In this document: piece by piece, positions 6,574 through 8,628 of the stretch
Layout of the letters: the number at the start of each line of letters is the position of its first letter
How positions within the stretch are numbered: the stretch's first letter is position 1
Notes under the pieces: model-generated
Told to the model about the DNA's origin: nothing
Databases searched by the model: none
Seen by the model: only the letters and a program-made list of their open reading frames with translations
Made by a program: the position numbers and the translations under genes
Assembly: GCA_028704265.1 (NCBI GenBank)
Contig: JAQVLH010000039.1
Coordinates: 1 to 8,628 of the forward strand
Length of the DNA: 8,628 nucleotides
Direction: 5' to 3'
Source of the DNA: Candidatus Nanoarchaeia archaeon
GTDB taxonomy: Archaea; Nanobdellota; Nanobdellia; Tiddalikarchaeales; Tiddalikarchaeaceae

Positions 6574-7362
6574 TTAAAGGTTTTTCCATTTTGGTGGAAC
6601 GTGTTTTTTAGTTTTCAGAGGAATGGCAACAATCTCCATTTTTTCAGTATCAAGACATAAAACCCCATTTGCGAATGTGCCATTTGCAACACTTGGCCCA
6701 TGTAACCACGTAGGTTCATCTTTAAGTTTTATTTTTTTGTTGAAGGGGATTTCACGAACTTCCTTTTCAGTAAATATCATTATACCTTCCTTATGGTCGT
6801 GTCCAGAAATACTTAAATTACATTTATGCTTTTTCATAAAATCAAAATGTTTCTTTACATCTTTAGGTGTTTTTGGTTCAAAAACAGTAGTACCTATTAA
6901 ATCTGGAAATGCACAATGTGAAAAAAGAATTTTTTTATCTCCATATTTTTTAACAACATATTCTGGAAGTTTTTCTATAAACTTTTTATCTTCACTATTA
7001 ATTAAAGGAGATAAATCATGTTCTTCATACAAGAAAATTTTATTTTTTGAAAGTTTTTTTCTTGTTTGATAATCTAAAGAATACCAATTTTTTTTGTATT
7101 GAATTCCAGCCTTATATTTAGGAACTTTTCTTATTGAAAACAAATCATGATTTCCAACTACTATTGATTCACAATTTATTTTAATCAAATTTATAACCTC
7201 AGAAGCATTCCTAGAAGATAAATAACCATAATATGGAACACTATATCCAATAAAATCTCCAAGACAAATAATCTTTTCACATTTTTGTTTTTTTAGAATA
7301 ACAAAAGCTTCTTTAAGACGCGTTATGTCTTCATGTATATCAGATACAAAACCTATTCTCAT
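6574..7362 (-). CDS. Calcineurin-like metallophosphoesterase
   Basis: A 262-aa cytosolic protein with the full two-metal phosphoesterase motif set in order: DIH at 8-10, GDF at 35-37, GNHD at 70-73, FSHC at 147-150 and GHDH at 187-190. The fold resembles YfcE/DevT-type predicted phosphoesterases that act on phosphodiesters or phosphoproteins, but the substrate cannot be read from sequence. The C-terminus has GPSVANGTFANGVLCLD (222-238), the 'GSV'-type strand pair typical of these enzymes. A 30-residue Lys/Tyr-rich insert (about 77-107) separates GNHD from the rest. The start is supported by a TTTAATAT box (7390-7383) centred 24 bp upstream, overlapping the stop of the Xre gene. It is not a close copy of the partial enzyme at the left edge, which is a different subfamily. 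Confidence 0.9.
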   Translation of the reverse strand: MRIGFVSDIHEDITRLKEAFVILKKQKCEKIICLGDFIGYSVPYYGYLSSRNASEVINLIKINCESIVVGNHDLFSIRKVPKYKAGIQYKKNWYSLDYQTRKKLSKNKIFLYEEHDLSPLINSEDKKFIEKLPEYVVKKYGDKKILFSHCAFPDLIGTTVFEPKTPKDVKKHFDFMKKHKCNLSISGHDHKEGIMIFTEKEVREIPFNKKIKLKDEPTWLHGPSVANGTFANGVLCLDTEKMEIVAIPLKTKKHVPPKWKNL

Positions 7363-7382
7363 ATATTTATTTAATTAACAAA

Positions 7383-7392
7383 ATATTAAAAA
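7383..7392 (-). promoter_or_regulatory. TATA-like box of the metallophosphoesterase gene
   Basis: TTTTTAATAT on the minus strand spans the TAA of the Xre gene (7388-7386) and lies 21 bp before the next ATG. The gene can therefore have its own leaderless transcript even though it is only 23 bases from the Xre gene. Confidence 0.5.
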
Positions 7393-7574
7393 ATAAAAAC
7401 ATCTTCAATTTTTTCCTTAAACACTTTGGCCACATCATGGGCCAATTGAAGGGAAGGATTATATTTCCCTTGTTCCATGAAAACAATAGTTTCCCTTCGT
7501 ACACCAACTCTTTTGGCCAACTCTTCTTGAGTTAAATTGTTTTTGGCCCTTAACTCTTTAATTCTATTTTTCAT
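7386..7574 (-). CDS. Small Xre-family transcriptional regulator
   Basis: A 62-aa protein that is essentially one Cro/C1 helix-turn-helix: RIKELRAKNNLTQEELAKRVG, then RRETIVFMEQGKYNPSLQLA, ending in a short strand (VFIF). This is the compact YozG-like type that binds as a dimer to a palindromic operator. It starts 2 bases after the DUF2178 stop, with a strong GAGGTGA site inside that gene's end, so the two form one operon. The pairing of such a regulator with a DUF2178 or related membrane protein recurs in archaea and bacteria. It very likely represses its own promoter through the dyads at 7964-8003 (inference). Its codons use GGCC-containing triplets more than neighbouring genes do. Confidence 0.93.
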   Translation of the reverse strand: MKNRIKELRAKNNLTQEELAKRVGVRRETIVFMEQGKYNPSLQLAHDVAKVFKEKIEDVFIF

Positions 7575-7576
7575 GG

Positions 7577-7951
7577 TTAGTAATTCACCTCTTTACGTTG
7601 AAAATAAAATGTCATTAGGGCATAAGTTACAACCATAAAGAACAACAAAATACCCAATATTGATTCTGCAGTCATAGAATAAAACCTATCAACCCAAAAC
7701 AATATTGCTATTAAAACGTAAGTTAACCACCATGAATTTGCTAAACTCATACTTTGAATTTTCTTTGTTCTCTCATCGTGTACTAATTCATTATCCCTCT
7801 TTGTAATTTTAATGAATAAAGCAACAAAAATGAAAGCAGTACCTACTGAAATTATACCTGTTGAAATTTCAGAGTCAATATATAATCCAACAACAATTCC
7901 AAGAATTATTGCTAAAACTCCTCCAATAATTAATTTTTCAGATCTTTTCAT
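7577..7951 (-). CDS. DUF2178 family four-helix membrane protein
   Basis: A 124-aa integral membrane protein with four predicted spans at about residues 6-26, 31-50, 74-90 and 95-115. The cytosolic loop carries the family's HDERT motif (58-62), followed by a polar helix before the third span. No enzymatic residues are evident and the function of DUF2178 is not established. The ATG is preceded by GGTG (7960-7957) 5 bases upstream, in a ~30-base leader, unlike the leaderless genes around it. It is the first gene of an operon with the Xre regulator. It may sense something at the membrane and influence the regulator, but this is speculation. Confidence 0.85.
   Translation of the reverse strand: MKRSEKLIIGGVLAIILGIVVGLYIDSEISTGIISVGTAFIFVALFIKITKRDNELVHDERTKKIQSMSLANSWWLTYVLIAILFWVDRFYSMTAESILGILLFFMVVTYALMTFYFQRKEVNY
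7585..7591 (-). promoter_or_regulatory. Strong ribosome binding site for the Xre regulator
   Basis: GAGGTGA on the minus strand, a full match to the usual anti-Shine-Dalgarno complement, lies 10 bases before the ATG at 7574 and within the DUF2178 coding end. It indicates efficient translation of the regulator from the two-gene message. Confidence 0.75.
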
Positions 7952-7963
7952 ATTAACACCAAT

Positions 7964-7981
7964 TGTTAGATTTATCTAACA
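7964..7981. promoter_or_regulatory. Perfect dyad, candidate Xre operator over the transcription start
   Basis: TGTTAGAT-TT-ATCTAACA: 8-base perfect inverted arms around a two-base centre. Given the TATA box at 8010-8003, transcription should start near 7981, so the dyad covers the start site and early leader. A dimeric Xre protein bound here would block initiation. Confidence 0.65.
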
Positions 7982-7983
7982 TA

Positions 7984-8003
7984 ATGTTATATATTCCTAA
8001 CAT
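7984..8003. promoter_or_regulatory. Second dyad next to the TATA box, candidate operator
   Basis: ATGTTA (7984-7989) and TAACAT (7998-8003) are perfect 6-base inverted arms 8 bases apart. On the minus strand ATGTTAG occurs at 8003-7997 and again at 7982-7976, a 21-bp period equal to two helical turns, so two dimers could bind one face of the DNA. A further overlapping small palindrome, TAACAT-A-ATGTTA (7977-7989), links the two dyads. Confidence 0.55.
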
Positions 8004-8010
8004 TTATAAA
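8003..8010 (-). promoter_or_regulatory. TATA box of the DUF2178-Xre operon
   Basis: TTTATAAA on the minus strand, preceded by CGATAGA, a possible TFB-recognition element. It lies 52 bp from the start codon, so the message has a leader of roughly 30 bases, in keeping with the GGTG ribosome site. Confidence 0.6.
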
Positions 8011-8015
8011 TCTAT

Positions 8016-8040
8016 CGAAAATAGAAAAATCAATTGATTT
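8016..8040 (-). terminator. Palindrome and T-rich tract ending the ABC permease gene
   Basis: AAATCAATTGATTT (8027-8040) is a 14-base perfect palindrome spanning the permease stop. On the minus strand it runs into TTTTTCTATTTTC. The T tract is the likelier terminating signal in an archaeon; the palindrome is AT-rich and has no real loop. Confidence 0.45.
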
Positions 8041-8628
8041 GTATTTTATTGAAGAAGTAAGTTCCTATAATTAATACTATTGCACTTAACCCAATCAATA
8101 TTGATAAATCTAAATTAAGGCCAAATTGAAATGATGTGCCTAACAATACATTCCTTAACGCATCAATACCATAACTTAACGGATTTAATCTAACCAAATA
8201 CAATAACGGACCACTTAAATTGTTTAAAGGGAACAATGCACCGGATAAAAAGAAAATTGGCATAACTAAGAAATTCATAATCAACTGAAACCCGTGCATA
8301 TCTTCTAAGAATGATGCAATTGTAATTCCAACTAATGTAAAGAACAATGCAATCAAAAACATAACCCCAATAGCAAGAGGAATACTCCATAAATTAGGTA
8401 TAGTAAAACCTACAAGTAATGTTAAAATTAATACTGCAATACCTTGCAGAGTAGCAACAGTGGCACCACCAATAGCTTTACCTAAAAGTATTTGGTAACG
8501 GGGAACTGGTGCAACAAAAGTTTCCTTCATGAAACCGAATTGTTTATCCCAAATCAATTCAAAACCATTAAATATACTCGTGAAAAGTATACCCATAGCA
8601 ATAATACCTGGTGCAATAAAATCTAAAT
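8030..8628 (-). CDS. ABC-2 type transporter permease (DrrB/COG0842-like), 5' end cut by the window
   Basis: The frame stays open to the right edge, so the ATG at 8596 is an internal Met: the upstream codons read LDFIAPGIIAM, which is the conserved start of the ABC-2 core. About 199 residues are visible. The signature is the DrrB/drug- or polysaccharide-export type: FIAPGIIAMGILFTSIF, then IWDKQFGFMKETFVAPVPR, then several membrane spans with FFLSGALFPL and LNPLSYGIDALR. It would form the membrane channel of an exporter, paired with an ATPase most likely encoded just upstream, outside the window. The substrate is unknown. A T-rich end separates it from the DUF2178-Xre operon, which has its own promoter. 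Confidence 0.9.
   Translation of the reverse strand, partial: LDFIAPGIIAMGILFTSIFNGFELIWDKQFGFMKETFVAPVPRYQILLGKAIGGATVATLQGIAVLILTLLVGFTIPNLWSIPLAIGVMFLIALFFTLVGITIASFLEDMHGFQLIMNFLVMPIFFLSGALFPLNNLSGPLLYLVRLNPLSYGIDALRNVLLGTSFQFGLNLDLSILIGLSAIVLIIGTYFFNKIQIN

Noticed and set aside
6623..7069. Plus-strand open frame of 148 codons opposite the metallophosphoesterase
   Set aside because: The minus-strand gene has all phosphoesterase motifs; the opposite frame is Ser/Phe-rich with no recognisable domain, as expected of an antisense shadow.
3..7362. The two phosphoesterase genes as a duplicated pair or flanking repeat
   Set aside because: The left-edge fragment has YfcE-specific NPGSVSIPK, whereas the complete gene has GHDH and GPSVANG; they are distinct subfamilies and share no nucleotide identity I can see.
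8190..8390. Minus-strand open frame of 66 codons within the ABC permease
   Set aside because: It overlaps the conserved permease core in another frame and has no family resemblance.
8030..8596. Treating the ATG at 8596 as the true start of the ABC permease
   Set aside because: The frame continues to the window edge with conserved LDFIAPGIIA residues, so the gene is partial rather than short.
1..8628. CRISPR array, tRNA, rRNA, insertion sequence or integrase
   Set aside because: No regularly spaced repeats, cloverleaf-like segments, transposase or recombinase motifs were found; gaps between genes are all under 100 bases.

Overview
The window is about 8.5 kb of very AT-rich DNA, most likely archaeal. 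The archaeal call rests on promoter layout. TATA-like boxes sit about 24-30 bp upstream of the chosen start codons of at least five transcription units, so most messages would be leaderless. T-rich tracts follow several stop codons, and GGTGA-type ribosome sites appear only inside operons or behind a longer leader. Short genes, high Lys/Asn/Ile content and a lipobox protein would fit a small-genome lineage such as DPANN, or another AT-rich archaeon. This placement is inference, and no rRNA or universal marker is present to test it.

Left edge (1-179): the 3' end of a YfcE/MJ0936-type phosphodiesterase gene on the + strand. The first ~110 bases are about 53% GC and the next 70 about 21%, with the reading frame open across the boundary. 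This could be an assembly chimera, the edge of an inserted AT-rich segment, or a rebuilt C-terminus.

Defence block (207-5427): two divergent operons share a 97-bp promoter region. To the left runs a one-polypeptide type IIG (Eco57I-like) restriction-methyltransferase of 939 aa. Its stop overlaps the start of an unrecognised 226-aa helical protein by 8 bp. To the right runs a 379-aa HTH-ImmA/IrrE metallopeptidase, whose stop overlaps by 4 bp (ATGA) the start of a 164-aa DUF4411 PIN-like protein; this is a toxin-antitoxin-like pair. The shared region carries two TATA boxes, a small central dyad and a symmetric pair of ATGAAG half-sites next to the boxes, so the HTH-protease may control both operons. 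This is the most interesting unit in the window.

Miscellaneous block (5429-7362, all on the minus strand): a DUF5680 protein, a small cysteine-rich lipoprotein, and a calcineurin-like metallophosphoesterase with its full motif set. Each has its own TATA-like box, often overlapping the T-rich end of the gene before it.

Membrane/regulator block (7386-8628, minus strand): a DrrB-type ABC-2 permease cut by the right edge, then a DUF2178 membrane protein and a 62-aa Xre regulator as a two-gene operon. The operon promoter has a TATA box followed by two dyads built from ATGTTA half-sites, a likely autoregulatory operator.

No RNA genes, CRISPR array, insertion sequence or origin was seen.
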